A DNA stretch of 64,000 bases from Bacillota bacterium (GCA_023395555.1 JAEWYQ010000082.1:1-64000), one strand, 5' to 3'. Counted from the stretch's first letter, positions 45,167-57,042 are shown. Notes: generated by a model not told the origin, from the letters alone. Made by a program: numbers and translations.

Positions 45167-46573
45167 TTAATAAAGTCCTACAAACCGGATCACAGGAGCC
45201 ACCCGGAATTTTTTAAAAACAATCTTCAGTGCTGTAATTCTTGTTGGAGTAACCTCACATATCTTCTTATACCCAACTGTAGTCCCGCTATAAATCAGAA
45301 GATTTTCCTGGTCTTCGATTTCTGCCCATATTTCAAAAGCTTCTACCCGCTGGCTCAGTCTGATCTGCTCCTGGAGAATGATATAATGAAGCAATTCCGC
45401 TTTCTGCAGTTTGATTATAATTTCGCAGGAATCACAATAATCAACGGCTTTCCAACAGCTTTCATCGTCCTTTACAATATTGGCAGCCTGATGTCCCTCC
45501 TCTGTCGGCGCTGCCTTTATAATTGCCTGTTCCGCATAATTACGTTGAAATGCTCCTCTGATGAAATCTCCCAACTCTGTTAACCGTTCCTCATCAAATC
45601 TTGTAATATATCCATCTTTATGAGGGGGTATATTAAGCAGCAGTACACTGTTACCTCCGACAGAATTAAGATAGATCCGCTTTAAATCATCGAATGCCTT
45701 TACCTGCTGATCTTCTGCTTCGTGGTAGAACCAGCCCGGCCGGATGGACACATCCACTTCCGACGGATACCAGATCAGGTTCTTCGCCTTTCTTACAACA
45801 TCACGGCTGCCAAGATCTTTTGTCTGTTGGTCCAGCCCCTGCTTGCGAAATTCTGCATCATCCGCTTTCTGGGAATTCTCCATGATATCCGACTGGGAGA
45901 AAACCTCTGCCGGTACAACACTCCATTCCGATTCCCTGCAATCTCCCGCCTCATTTCCGCACCAGCGTACATCCGGCCCGCATACGGCAATCACTGCTTC
46001 CGGCTGCAGCATCCGTATCAATTCATAATAGCGTTTCCAGTCATATTCCTGTTTCCTGCCATTGGGACCTTCTCCGCAGGCTCCATCAAACCATACACTG
46101 TACAGTTTGCCGTACTTCGTTAATAACTCCGTTAACTGTCCGCAAAAGAAATTATTATATTCCTCTCCGCTGCCATAGACGGGTTCATGCATATCCCAGG
46201 GGGATAGATATACCCCCAGTTTTATTCCGTATTTTTCACAGGAAGCGGCAAGCTCTGCAACAATGTCCCTTTGCAGCGGAGTATGCATCACGGAATGCTT
46301 CGTATATGCCGTATTCCAAAGACAGAATCCGTCATGATGCTTTGCCGTTATGATACAAGCCTTTATTTCAGCTTTTTTCAAAATTTCACACCACTGATCC
46401 GTATTTAAGTTTTGAGGAGAAAATAAGGATATATCCTCTTTCCCCGTTCCCCATTCGCGATCCGTAAAACTATTCATCCCGTAGTGAAAGAAAGCCGTAT
46501 ACTCAAGCTTCTGCCAATTAATCTGATTTTCCCCTGGTACCACTGATATTAATTTTTCCATAAATGTTTTCAT
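45167..46573 (-). CDS. Alpha-L-fucosidase-like GH29 (copy 2)
   Basis: A 468-residue cytosolic GH29 enzyme, shorter-armed and only distantly similar to the one at 31619. Signatures: AFFHYGMNSF, ITAKHHDGFCLW, VYLSPWDMHEP, and SVWFDGACGEGPNG with the probable nucleophile Asp near residue 161. The last ~110 residues form a small beta domain. AGGAG lies 9 bases before the ATG. This subgroup includes enzymes for alpha-1,3/1,4-linked fucose as in Lewis structures, while copy 1 resembles broad-specificity forms; the assignment is tentative. It follows GH2, separated by a terminator-like hairpin. Confidence 0.88.
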   Translation of the reverse strand: MKTFMEKLISVVPGENQINWQKLEYTAFFHYGMNSFTDREWGTGKEDISLFSPQNLNTDQWCEILKKAEIKACIITAKHHDGFCLWNTAYTKHSVMHTPLQRDIVAELAASCEKYGIKLGVYLSPWDMHEPVYGSGEEYNNFFCGQLTELLTKYGKLYSVWFDGACGEGPNGRKQEYDWKRYYELIRMLQPEAVIAVCGPDVRWCGNEAGDCRESEWSVVPAEVFSQSDIMENSQKADDAEFRKQGLDQQTKDLGSRDVVRKAKNLIWYPSEVDVSIRPGWFYHEAEDQQVKAFDDLKRIYLNSVGGNSVLLLNIPPHKDGYITRFDEERLTELGDFIRGAFQRNYAEQAIIKAAPTEEGHQAANIVKDDESCWKAVDYCDSCEIIIKLQKAELLHYIILQEQIRLSQRVEAFEIWAEIEDQENLLIYSGTTVGYKKICEVTPTRITALKIVFKKFRVAPVIRFVGLY

Positions 46574-46608
46574 TGATCCATTCTCCTTGTTCTCATATAC
46601 TTTTTATT

Positions 46609-46635
46609 AAAAAAACCCGGCTTTTACACCAGGTT
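46609..46635 (-). terminator. Terminator-like hairpin between GH2 and GH29
   Basis: Minus strand AACCTGG (46629-46635) pairs with CCGGGTT (46614-46620) with one G-U pair, followed by a run of seven T. It should end or reduce transcription after GH2, so GH29 may have lower expression or its own weak promoter in the 91-base gap. Confidence 0.7.
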
Positions 46636-46664
46636 TTCTTTATTTTTTAAATGCTTTTTATTTA

Positions 46665-49661
<2,997 letters not shown>

Positions 49662-49681
49662 CTATGGCCCTTTTAAACTAT

Positions 49682-50704
49682 TTATTCACCTGTTGAGTTC
49701 CTGTAAATAACTTTTGTGCGGACATAAGTAACTTCATAGGGGTCATCCGTATTATCTATCCGGTATAACAGCTGTTTTGCCAGGCGTTTTCCGATCTGTG
49801 AATTGTTTACCTGAACGGTTGTTAAATTTTTTGTGTAATTGAATTCATTATTATCATCATAACCGGATACCGCCACATCCTCGGGAACCCTGTGTCCATG
49901 GCTTTCAAGATACTGAACCAGTATATTGGCAACATGATCATTCACGCAAACAAAGGCATCCGGCAGCCGGGTAATGCCATCCATAAATTCCTCGATGGTT
50001 TTAACATAGGTTTTTAAAGTCATACTACCGGTATAGCAGATATTCGGATCAACGGATAATCCAAACTGGTACATTGCCGAGACATATCCCTCATAACGTT
50101 CCATATTGGTTTTTGCATATTGTATATCACCAATAAAGCCTATTCGCTGATGGCCTTTCTTAATCAAAGAGGTGACTATTTCCTTAATACTGTCCCTGCC
50201 TTCCAGAAGCAGCAGATCGCCGTTTAAGGTATCCATGGTCATAGCTGCAACAATATCAAGAAACACCTTCGGTATTGCCAGCTTATTTAACAGCTGGAGC
50301 AAGGGTTCATCATATACATTCATAATAATAATTCCCTGAATGCTCCCATCTGTTAAAGCTTGCGGGAGTACATAACCCTCCGATATATGCTCCGGAAGGT
50401 AAGTGTACATCAACCCGATTCCGCTATTGGAAAACTCTTCTGCAAGCTGGTGGATAATTTTTACCCAGAATGCCGAGGTCTCCGGCCGGGATACCACCAC
50501 AGATACTAATGTTTGTTTCTTCAACTGTAAAGACAGTCCCGCTTCCTGGAGTATGGACGGCTGGTAGTTTATCTCGGCGGCACATTCCAGCACCTTACGT
50601 TTCATATCCTCGGAGATACCCTCTTTGTTATTAAACGCCTTCCACACTGTCACCCTGGATATCCCCAGCAAATCTGCTATATCTTGTATTTTTGCTCGTT
50701 TCAT
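49682..50704 (-). CDS. LacI-family transcription regulator, copy 2
   Basis: A 340-residue regulator with helix-turn-helix IQDIADLLGISRVTVWKAF, then an effector-binding domain (VSVVVSRPETSAFW, GFIGDIQYAKTNMERYEGYV, VCVNDHVANILV, AVSGYDDNNEF, LTTVQV). It is similar along its full length to copy 1 at 26623-27648, including the VWK recognition-helix region and the DIxYAxTNxERY segment of the effector pocket, so both may sense the same or related sugars. AAAGGG precedes the ATG. Candidate operators lie upstream at 50778-50798 and 50913-50926. Confidence 0.93.
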   Translation of the reverse strand: MKRAKIQDIADLLGISRVTVWKAFNNKEGISEDMKRKVLECAAEINYQPSILQEAGLSLQLKKQTLVSVVVSRPETSAFWVKIIHQLAEEFSNSGIGLMYTYLPEHISEGYVLPQALTDGSIQGIIIMNVYDEPLLQLLNKLAIPKVFLDIVAAMTMDTLNGDLLLLEGRDSIKEIVTSLIKKGHQRIGFIGDIQYAKTNMERYEGYVSAMYQFGLSVDPNICYTGSMTLKTYVKTIEEFMDGITRLPDAFVCVNDHVANILVQYLESHGHRVPEDVAVSGYDDNNEFNYTKNLTTVQVNNSQIGKRLAKQLLYRIDNTDDPYEVTYVRTKVIYRNSTGE

Positions 50705-50777
50705 CTAATAGAACCCTTTCGTTATTTTACATATGATTTGTTTATATCTGTCTATTCATGTTATATGAGATTATATC

Positions 50778-50798
50778 ATGAACAAAGGACGTGTTCAT
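50778..50798. promoter_or_regulatory. Inverted repeat before lacI copy 2, possible autoregulatory site
   Basis: ATGAACA (50778-50784) and TGTTCAT (50792-50798) form a 7-bp inverted repeat around 7 bases, just upstream of a TATAAT-like box on the minus strand (50770-50775). Confidence 0.4.
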
Positions 50799-50856
50799 AA
50801 TCTTGTTGCTCCAATCGGAAATCGCAAGCAAGCTTGCGTTTCCTCATTCCGCTTTC

Positions 50857-50886
50857 ATTATATCATAACTCGGTACCAAGCAACAA
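50857..50886 (-). promoter_or_regulatory. Candidate promoter of the lacI-GH2 unit
   Basis: Minus strand TTGTTG (50881-50886) and TATAAT (50857-50862) with 18 bases between. A hairpin (GGAAA-TC-GCAAGC-AA-GCTTGC-G-TTTCC, 50817-50843) lies in the resulting leader. A second TATAAT-like box is at 50770-50775. Confidence 0.45.
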
Positions 50887-50896
50887 CATGTTTTTA

Positions 50897-51212
50897 TTAA
50901 TGTTCATATTTATTAACATTTGTTAACGAGCCTTCTTTTTCACAATGGATTGAAAGATCCTGCGGAATCGTCGGAGGCTTGAAGAGCACCCTGGAGGCAT
51001 CCATTTCCCGGCACTTAAGCTCTTCTGAGATGTATTTTCTTATATTCCAACAACAGCCGCTCTGCCAGCTCCTGTCTGGGGTCCATGTCAGGAGCGTGTT
51101 TATATGTATAACCGGTATTATCATCCTTGTACGGCAGGAGATACATTTCCATCAGAGGTAAATACTCTAAAGCAATACTGGACTTCATCAAAGCTTCCCC
51201 GAATTGGCCCAT
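50897..51212 (-). pseudogene. Decayed gene of unknown function between ylzJ and the glycan island
   Basis: Two minus-strand frames join into one plausible protein: ...MDPRQELAERLLLEYKK in the frame ending at 51015, then YISEELKCREMDASRVLF and KPPTIPQDLSIHCEKEG in the frame ending at 50897. The switch falls at an A-rich stretch near 51030 and fits a single-base indel. A third frame (51213-51285) may hold more of the N-terminus. I do not recognise the family. The last codons run through the TTAACATTTGTTAA palindrome, so the original 3' end may have been lost. Confidence 0.5.
50913..50926. promoter_or_regulatory. Candidate LacI-type operator upstream of lacI copy 2
   Basis: TTAACATTTGTTAA: perfect 6-base arms around two bases, about 30 bases upstream of the predicted -35 box at 50881-50886. 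It is the most compact example of the half-sites that recur in the control regions of the cluster. Confidence 0.5.
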
Positions 51213-51285
51213 TATTGGTTATCCCCTGCCACTCACTCCAGTTCTCATTCTCCCTTAACAAGGGATGCCTGACCTGCGAGGCATT

Positions 51286-51525
51286 TTACTCTGTCATATT
51301 CCTTCCCGGAGAATAAGCTGCATTCAAATAATCCTTCATATCCGTGGAATTCACCCGTTCAATGACATAGCCTTCCCCCTCCTGCCTGGTCACAATCCTG
51401 CCATGGGGCAGGGTAACCTCCCGGTACCGGAGAGTGCTGTTATCCGCCGTCCTTTCCTGCCGGATATCCGTATAGCTTGCCGGACGGGCATATATCCGCT
51501 CCAAAGGCATTACCGTATACAACAT
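51286..51525 (-). CDS. ylzJ: YlzJ-like small protein
   Basis: A 79-residue protein starting LYTVMPLERIYA, the typical opening of the YlzJ family as I remember it. GGGAGAGG lies 7 bases before the ATG, directly after the tepA stop. In Bacillus ylzJ lies between tepA and spoIIIE; its function is not known to me. Here the downstream partner is replaced by a decayed gene and the glycan cluster. Confidence 0.75.
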   Translation of the reverse strand: MLYTVMPLERIYARPASYTDIRQERTADNSTLRYREVTLPHGRIVTRQEGEGYVIERVNSTDMKDYLNAAYSPGRNMTE

Positions 51526-51529
51526 CTTC

Positions 51530-52279
51530 TTACCTCTCCCCTTCCTTCAAATCGATCATTTCATTGATTTTGGCCAAGGCTTCCTTGATTCCGCCAACCT
51601 CATTAATAATCCCCTTCTTCACCGTCTCATCCCCAACAAGAATCGACCCCACGTCCTTAGCCAGCTGATTGGTAGCCAGCATCAAATCACGAAAGCTGTT
51701 ATAATCAATATCAGAATGGGTAACAACAAATTTGATGATACGATCCTGTATCTTCTCAAAATATTCAAAGGTCTGGGTGACGCCAATTACCGTACCATTC
51801 ATACGCACCGGATGAATAATCATGGTTGCGGTAGGAACAATGTAGCTATAGTTTGCGGATACCGCCAGCGGAACTCCGATGGAATGGGAACCGCCAAGAA
51901 CCAGGGAGACGGTGGGCTTGCTTAAGGAAGCAATCATTTCCGCAATGGCCAGCCCCGCCTCCACATCACCCCCAACTGTATTGATTAAAATCAGCAGCCC
52001 GTCAATCTCAGTGCTGTCTTCAATCGCAGCCAATTGGGGCAGAACGTGTTCATACTTTGTTGTTTTATTATGCTGGGGCAGGCACTCATGCCCTTCGATC
52101 TCACCGATGATCGACAGAAGGTGTATTTTATGGTCTCTTTTCCCGTTATCCAGTACCGTTTGCCCATATTCATTTATTTTCTGATCCTTCAGGTCTTCAT
52201 TTTCTTTTTCCAGCTTTTCTTTCTCCTGCTCCTCCTGGTTCTCTTCCGGCTGCTTTGCTTCAGTTCTGTCCGTTTGCAT
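51530..52279 (-). CDS. tepA: ClpP-class serine protease TepA (YmfB-like)
   Basis: A 249-residue ClpP/crotonase-fold peptidase linked in Bacillus to translocation and degradation of small proteins and signal peptides. After a Glu/Lys-rich N-terminus (about 45 residues), the core shows [20 protein letters not shown], the nucleophile segment [10 protein letters not shown] (Ser near residue 130) and [10 protein letters not shown] (His near 153). AAAGGAA precedes the ATG. Cotranscribed with ylzJ. Confidence 0.9.
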   Translation of the reverse strand: MQTDRTEAKQPEENQEEQEKEKLEKENEDLKDQKINEYGQTVLDNGKRDHKIHLLSIIGEIEGHECLPQHNKTTKYEHVLPQLAAIEDSTEIDGLLILINTVGGDVEAGLAIAEMIASLSKPTVSLVLGGSHSIGVPLAVSANYSYIVPTATMIIHPVRMNGTVIGVTQTFEYFEKIQDRIIKFVVTHSDIDYNSFRDLMLATNQLAKDVGSILVGDETVKKGIINEVGGIKEALAKINEMIDLKEGER

Positions 52280-52385
52280 GAGTTCGTTCCTTTCCCTGTC
52301 TCAAATAAATTCCCTGCGTTGCTTGCAACGTATATATAGCTTATTATGTGATAAGATAAGAATTTTATTCGATCGTCGGAAAGCT

Positions 52386-53378
52386 TCAAATCCAATAATC
52401 TCTCCTGTCTCCATTTTCCAGTTCCAGAACAAAATTTCTTTTCAGCATCAAAAAATATTCCAGCTCTTTCATCACCTGATAGAGATGCGCCCTCGCCTCG
52501 AATTCTTCACGGGTCTGAGGCAGCCGGTCATTCCGGAAATACTCCTTTAGCTGTTCCAATTTGGCCAGCAAGCCGGTTACATTATTCTTTTCATGAAAAG
52601 ACAGGGCCGTATCTTCCAGAAAGCCGGCAACCTTCTCCGCTTGAACAGGAAGTGTGCCCATCTGCGCTATGGTTGATGCAATATCCTTCAGTACGCCGAT
52701 CTGAAGCCGGCGCATCTCCAGATAGGATACAAAATATCTGGTATCACTAAGGAGATGGTTGCCCGCTTCTTCATATGCGGTCTCCAGAAGCCGCTGGGCC
52801 AGCCGCTCCAGCTCTGTAAAATCCGGGCTTTTTTCCTGCCCCTTAAGAAATCCTCCGATTCCTCTTAGAGCCTTCTTCATCTCCTCCTCCAGCCCCATCT
52901 GCTCCCTGCGGATTCTATGGATGTTCCTGGGCATCATTAAATTAAGAAGGATTCCGATTCCCATGCCAATAAAGAGGATTCCAATTTCATTCACAATCAG
53001 CCTCAGGCCCATATGACCTTCCACAAGAAAATGCGTCATCAGCACTGCGTTCATGGATATTCCGTCCTTCAGTCCCAACAGAAAGCAGAAAGCTGCAAAA
53101 AGAGCCACAAAGAGACCGAAAGCATAGGGTGTATAGCCCATGCTTTGAAAGATCAGATAGGACAACAGCACCGCAAGCACAAAGGCCTCCATTCTCTTTA
53201 CGGCAATGGACAGGGTTTCCCTCTTCGTATTCTGTATCGTAAGCAGGGTTATAATTCCGGCAGACGGACTGTAGAGCAAGCCGAAGGCATTGGCGATCAG
53301 AATGGCAATTGCCGAGCCTGCGCCTGTTTTTAATAAAAACAAGATATTTACCGATCTTAACCTCTCTGATAATCTCAT
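52386..53378 (-). CDS. Aromatic-acid exporter family membrane protein (FUSC/ArAE-like)
   Basis: A 330-residue protein with five to six N-terminal membrane helices (about residues 10-150) that include the family signature SAGIITLLTIQNTKRETL. A cytoplasmic helical domain follows (about 155-330, rich in Glu/Leu). It is likely an exporter or transport-associated protein of the ArAE_1 type. GAGGTGGAG precedes the ATG and is embedded in the end of the kinase remnant, so the two overlap by four bases. The substrate is unknown. Confidence 0.8.
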   Translation of the reverse strand: MRLSERLRSVNILFLLKTGAGSAIAILIANAFGLLYSPSAGIITLLTIQNTKRETLSIAVKRMEAFVLAVLLSYLIFQSMGYTPYAFGLFVALFAAFCFLLGLKDGISMNAVLMTHFLVEGHMGLRLIVNEIGILFIGMGIGILLNLMMPRNIHRIRREQMGLEEEMKKALRGIGGFLKGQEKSPDFTELERLAQRLLETAYEEAGNHLLSDTRYFVSYLEMRRLQIGVLKDIASTIAQMGTLPVQAEKVAGFLEDTALSFHEKNNVTGLLAKLEQLKEYFRNDRLPQTREEFEARAHLYQVMKELEYFLMLKRNFVLELENGDRRDYWI

Positions 53379-53515
53379 CTCTCCACCTCATTTAAAAACT
53401 CTCCGGCATTCGGTTTTGTTCCGTGGCAAAAACGCCTTTGCAGTTCTTTAGCAATAGTCGTTTTACCGGACCCGGAATTTCCTCTCAGTACAATAATTTT
53501 CGGCTCTCTATTCAT
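53375..53515 (-). pseudogene. N-terminal remnant of a P-loop kinase
   Basis: Only 46 residues: MNREPKIIVLRGNSGSGKTT and a short helix, then an unrelated tail (NAGEFLNEVER). The Walker A motif GNSGSGKT is intact at residues 12-19, but the LID, Walker B and substrate parts of the usual ~170-residue small kinase/zeta-like ATPase are missing. GGGGGATGG precedes the ATG, so it could still be translated and its stop overlaps the next gene's start. It is probably a deletion product. Confidence 0.65.
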
Positions 53516-53528
53516 TCCATCCCCCATT

Positions 53529-54392
53529 TTAAAACAGCGACAGCTGCTGATATTTTGTTTCAAACTCCTGTAAATAAGCGAAAACCTCCTCCGTTTTCCA
53601 AAGAATATTGTGCTGACGGCATGTTTCTTCGAAAATACGCATCAAGCGGTTATGCTTCGGACTGTCACACATATATGCATTTCCAAAGGCCTGGATATAC
53701 CTCTGTTTCATTCCGGGAAAAAGCCGGTCAAGCTGGGCATAGAAATATTCTCTGTCGCCCTCCCTTAAAGTAACTCCAAAACCAAAGCATACGATCCCCC
53801 GGACCTTGGCCTGTATGCAGTAATCCAGCAATCCCCGCAGGTTTTCCTCCGTATCGTTAATAAAAGGCAGAATAGGGCTAAGCCATACAACCGTCGGTAT
53901 CCCGTTCTCCCGCATGACCTCCAGCACATGGAAGCGCTCTGATGTGGAGGATACATTGGGTTCCAGCTTCCGGCATAACTCCTCGTCATAGGTAGTTAAT
54001 GTCATTTGAACAACACATTTCGTCTTTTCATTGATCGCCTTTAATAAATCCAGATCCCGGAGGATCCGGGAGGATTTGGTCAAAATTGTGAGCCCAAATC
54101 CAAACCGCTCAATCAGCTCGAGGCATCTGCGGGTCATCTGCAGCTCTTCTTCCAAAGGGATATACGGATCACACATTGCCCCCGTGCCAATCATGGACGG
54201 CTTCCTCTTCCGGCGCAGCTGCTCCTCCAGAAGCTGCGGAGCGCTGCGCTTCACCTCGATGTCTTCAAAATCATGATTAATTTGATAACAAGTGCTTCGG
54301 CTGTCACAATAGATACAGCCATGGGAGCAGCCGCGATACAGATTCATATTATTATGGGGGGAAAGTATGGTTTTATAATCGGCATAGTGCAT
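53529..54392 (-). CDS. SPL-family radical SAM protein
   Basis: A 287-residue iron-sulfur enzyme. The cluster motif is C-x3-C-x2-C (Cys 22, 26, 29 in RGCSHGCIYCDSR), followed by the family segments GTGAMCDPYIPLE, LTILTKSSRILRDLDLL and VVWLSPILPFINDT. The nearest named relatives are spore photoproduct lyase-like radical SAM proteins, usually shorter and of unknown substrate. GGAGG precedes the ATG. A weak promoter lies upstream. It overlaps no gene and is followed after 13 bases by the kinase remnant. Confidence 0.88.
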   Translation of the reverse strand: MHYADYKTILSPHNNMNLYRGCSHGCIYCDSRSTCYQINHDFEDIEVKRSAPQLLEEQLRRKRKPSMIGTGAMCDPYIPLEEELQMTRRCLELIERFGFGLTILTKSSRILRDLDLLKAINEKTKCVVQMTLTTYDEELCRKLEPNVSSTSERFHVLEVMRENGIPTVVWLSPILPFINDTEENLRGLLDYCIQAKVRGIVCFGFGVTLREGDREYFYAQLDRLFPGMKQRYIQAFGNAYMCDSPKHNRLMRIFEETCRQHNILWKTEEVFAYLQEFETKYQQLSLF

Positions 54393-54439
54393 ATACGGCT
54401 GACCTCCTTTTCGATGCGGAACAATTAATTTTTAACGGT

Positions 54440-54468
54440 ATTATAGCATACGGGAATAACAATGTATA
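54440..54468 (-). promoter_or_regulatory. Candidate promoter of the radical SAM gene
   Basis: Minus strand TATAAT (54440-54445) with TATACA (54463-54468) 17 bases upstream. The -10 box is perfect and the -35 box is weak. Confidence 0.4.
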
Positions 54469-54489
54469 CCATAGTCATCCATTCTTTGC

Positions 54490-55281
54490 CTAACTGCTTG
54501 CACTCTTGTAATGCTTCAGTCCCAACCTCCAGAACCATAATGCAAATGCCGTGAATACGCCAGCCACACTTAATGCCTGTATCAGTCCGGGAACAGATAG
54601 TGTTCCCGAGACCAGCTGTGTAGGTACCGTAGCCATCACACCATAGGGAAGTACAAAATAAAATACAATCTTAAACATTCCCTTGAAAAGCACTCCGGGT
54701 ATTTTAAAATTGAGCGTCAGCATTTCATCTTCCAGCCGGTCAATCGCGTTGGCTGAAATAACAAAAAAAGGGATCGTGCGTAATATCAGCTCCATATCAT
54801 AATACAAAAGGGTCATGAGCAAAAGAAGGATAATGTAAGCGCAGATAAGCGGTACGGTTACCGCAATCTCCAGAACAGAAATCCCATAGGCAATGATCCC
54901 GCCGCTAAGGAGCAGCAGCGGTGCGGAACCGGGATTGACATTCTCAAAGGTCAGCCGTAAAAGCGTGTTTCCCGGCTTGGTAATGTATAAGTCAAGTGCT
55001 CCTTCCCGTATCTTTTGCGGAATGGTCAGCACTCCAAAAAAATAGATCAGCATGTTCAGCCCGTTAATCATGGAAAATGTCCCGATGAAAACCAGCATCT
55101 GTCCGCGGCTCCAGGCGCCGATGGTATCAACCTGGCTGTAAATAATATTGAAGGTTAAAAGCTGTACAACAAATAAAACTCCATCCGCCAGGAAAGCTCC
55201 AAAAAAACTTAACCGGAACACCATCATATGGGAAAGCTTTAACCTAATCAGCAATCGTATAAAACGTAAATTTTTCATCAT
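54490..55281 (-). CDS. ABC-2 family exporter permease (DUF990-type) 2
   Basis: A 263-residue integral membrane protein with six hydrophobic segments and the ABC-2/DUF990 signature TIPQKIREGALDLYITKPGN. The first codons overlap the stop of the preceding permease gene, so translation is coupled. It forms the channel with 55278-56075, powered by the ATPase gene at 56072, which however lacks key motifs. The cargo is unknown; relatives are linked to drug or lipid export. Confidence 0.85.
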   Translation of the reverse strand: MMKNLRFIRLLIRLKLSHMMVFRLSFFGAFLADGVLFVVQLLTFNIIYSQVDTIGAWSRGQMLVFIGTFSMINGLNMLIYFFGVLTIPQKIREGALDLYITKPGNTLLRLTFENVNPGSAPLLLLSGGIIAYGISVLEIAVTVPLICAYIILLLLMTLLYYDMELILRTIPFFVISANAIDRLEDEMLTLNFKIPGVLFKGMFKIVFYFVLPYGVMATVPTQLVSGTLSVPGLIQALSVAGVFTAFALWFWRLGLKHYKSASS

Positions 55282-56075
55282 ATTCCCACCCCGTCATACT
55301 TAATTCTAAGGCGGCGGTATGTGATATGCACAAGCAAAACCATGACCGCAACCCAGATCATTATCGCCGTCAGCCCGGCCACCCCTTCCTGCAATCCCAG
55401 TTTTCCCGTTAACAGCATGGTCGGAGTATAGCTGACATAGGTAAAGGGAAGAAAACGCAGCGCCCAAAACACCGGCTCAGGCAAAAGAGAAAGGGGTACT
55501 ATGGTGCCGGTGGCAAAGGAAAGCAGCGCCCCTTGAATATGCAGGAAAAAGCCGGTATCCTGAAACTTAAAGGCAAGAATTCCGATGAAAAACTGGTATA
55601 CTACCATGAAAATCAAGCCAAGGGGTATCATTGCCATAGCACACAGGATCACGGGCCAATCGGAAGTAATGCCCGGCGTTATGCGAAACACAGCCAAGCT
55701 CAGCATCGCGGCAATACCGGAAAAGATGGCATAATATCCAACTGCCCCAAAATTCTGTGCCATAAAATAATATAGGGGGTTGGATGGTATCACCATGTAT
55801 TTTGAAAATGTACCGCTCCGGATTCTCCCGGAGACCTCTCCGCTCACTCCGTCCGACATTTCCAGGGAAGCAAGAAAGGAACTGATCAGATAGTAAGAAA
55901 GCATCTCCTGATAGGTAAAACCACCTATTGTCTCACGCTCCGCAAATATGGTGCTCCATAGAATAAAGGCAAACAGAATCCGTCCAATGGTTGCAAGGGC
56001 CGTCATAGCCACATCAAACCGGTATACCAGCTGAGACCGAAACACTATCTTTGCTGTATCTATATATTTTTTCAT
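55278..56075 (-). CDS. ABC-2 family exporter permease (DUF990-type) 1
   Basis: A 265-residue membrane protein with six hydrophobic segments and the motif SGRIRSGTFSKYMVIPSNPL, the counterpart of the coupling segment in its partner. It overlaps the ATPase gene upstream by four bases and the second permease downstream, giving a compact three-gene exporter operon behind the attenuator leader at 56760-57070. Confidence 0.85.
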   Translation of the reverse strand: MKKYIDTAKIVFRSQLVYRFDVAMTALATIGRILFAFILWSTIFAERETIGGFTYQEMLSYYLISSFLASLEMSDGVSGEVSGRIRSGTFSKYMVIPSNPLYYFMAQNFGAVGYYAIFSGIAAMLSLAVFRITPGITSDWPVILCAMAMIPLGLIFMVVYQFFIGILAFKFQDTGFFLHIQGALLSFATGTIVPLSLLPEPVFWALRFLPFTYVSYTPTMLLTGKLGLQEGVAGLTAIMIWVAVMVLLVHITYRRLRIKYDGVGI

Positions 56076-56725
56076 CCGTGTATCCCTCCCCCGGCATAAA
56101 TCCGCTCCACTACGCTGCCGATGTCTTCTTCCTCAACAGAGATATCCTTCGGAGGATTATCATGCATCATGCCTGACAGCAGAATGCCGTTTAATTCCCT
56201 TGGAACCAAAAGCACTATTTTATGCGGGTCCTGTTCCACTACTTCCACACCGGCGGGAGGGCAAATGACAGTTTCGTTTTCAAAAATTACAGTAACTTTT
56301 TTATGCGTCTGATATGCCTCAAAAAGCTTTGCGGTATCTCCGTCATACAGCTCTTTAAACAGCCCAAAGGTATCCGCCGGAGTCAGCTCAAAGAAGAGCT
56401 GGCTTTTCTGCCCCATGACAACGGCATATTGCTTCTTGAACGCATTTTCCAGCTTGTTGGGGTAATAACCCAGTACCGATATCTCACCGGAGCTTGGTGC
56501 TATGATACCCGTCAGCATTTTTACAAGGGTGGTCTTCCCTGCCCCGTTGGGGCCGATTAATCCGACAAATTCACCCGGTTCAACAGTAAGGTCAAAATTC
56601 GATACGGCGTATTTACTGACAAATTTACGATTGAAAAGGCTTTTCACACTGCCTTTCAAGCCTGCTTCCTTTTCAAATCTCTTATATTCTTTCGTTAATT
56701 GCTTTGTTCTGATAATATGATTCAA
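56072..56725 (-). pseudogene. ABC-2 exporter ATPase with internal in-frame deletion
   Basis: The reading frame gives 217 residues from a TTG start (GAGGAG 8 bases upstream); an upstream ATG at 56743 has no ribosome binding site. The N-terminal half is normal: Walker A GLIGPNGAGKTT and Q-loop region VVMGQKSQLFFELTPADTF. After KELYDGDTAKLFEAY the sequence jumps to the C-terminal strand THKKVTVIFENE. The ABC signature, Walker B (DEPT) and H-loop are absent. Family members are around 320-330 residues, so roughly 100 residues are missing, in frame. It almost certainly cannot hydrolyse ATP, although the two permease genes appear intact. Confidence 0.8.
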
Positions 56726-56759
56726 CTTAGAATCTCCTCTCATTAATAAAAAATAGCAT

Positions 56760-56817
56760 AAAAATAGCCCGCAAAAGACACACCACACTTAAAAAAGTGC
56801 AGAATGCTCCTGCGGGC
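56760..56817 (-). terminator. Attenuator terminator in the exporter leader
   Basis: Minus strand GCCCGCA (56811-56817) pairs with TGCGGGC (56767-56773), with an inner CACTT/AAGTG hairpin, followed directly by TATTTTTAT. It lies about 35 bases before the TTG of the exporter ATPase gene, inside the leader, so it should control read-through into the operon. Confidence 0.65.
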
Positions 56818-56841
56818 AAAAACCTCAATATATGAAAAACA

Positions 56842-56867
56842 GCGCGACAAGTACTCCTTTGTCACGC
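56842..56867 (-). promoter_or_regulatory. Leader hairpin upstream of the attenuator
   Basis: Nine-base-pair stem GCGTGACAA / TTGTCGCGC (minus strand, one G-U pair) around an 8-base loop that contains AGGAGT. It lies between the leader peptide and the terminator and may take part in alternative folding. Confidence 0.5.
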
Positions 56868-56975
56868 CTCATTCATCGAGAAAGGGATCGGGCAATCTGT
56901 TAGGTAGTGTCTTTCAAAAGGACAACAAAACCAAGGGGGATATCCCCTTATTGATGCTGCCTTCTGCAACTGTAT

Positions 56976-57011
56976 TTAGTTGACTCTCACCATAACAGAT
57001 AATACCGACAT
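56976..57011 (-). CDS. Leader peptide of 11 residues (MSVLSVMVRVN)
   Basis: A short frame with a strong ribosome binding site (AAGGAGAGG, 5 bases before the ATG), starting about 25 bases after the predicted transcription start and ending at TAA 56976-56978. Its position before a hairpin series and terminator is that of leader peptides used for ribosome-stalling attenuation, as known for antibiotic-inducible resistance genes. The residues do not point to a single amino acid, so sensing of a translation inhibitor is more likely than amino-acid supply. Confidence 0.6.
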   Translation of the reverse strand: MSVLSVMVRVN

Positions 57012-57042
57012 AAAACACCTCTCCTTAAATTAATATAAGGTG

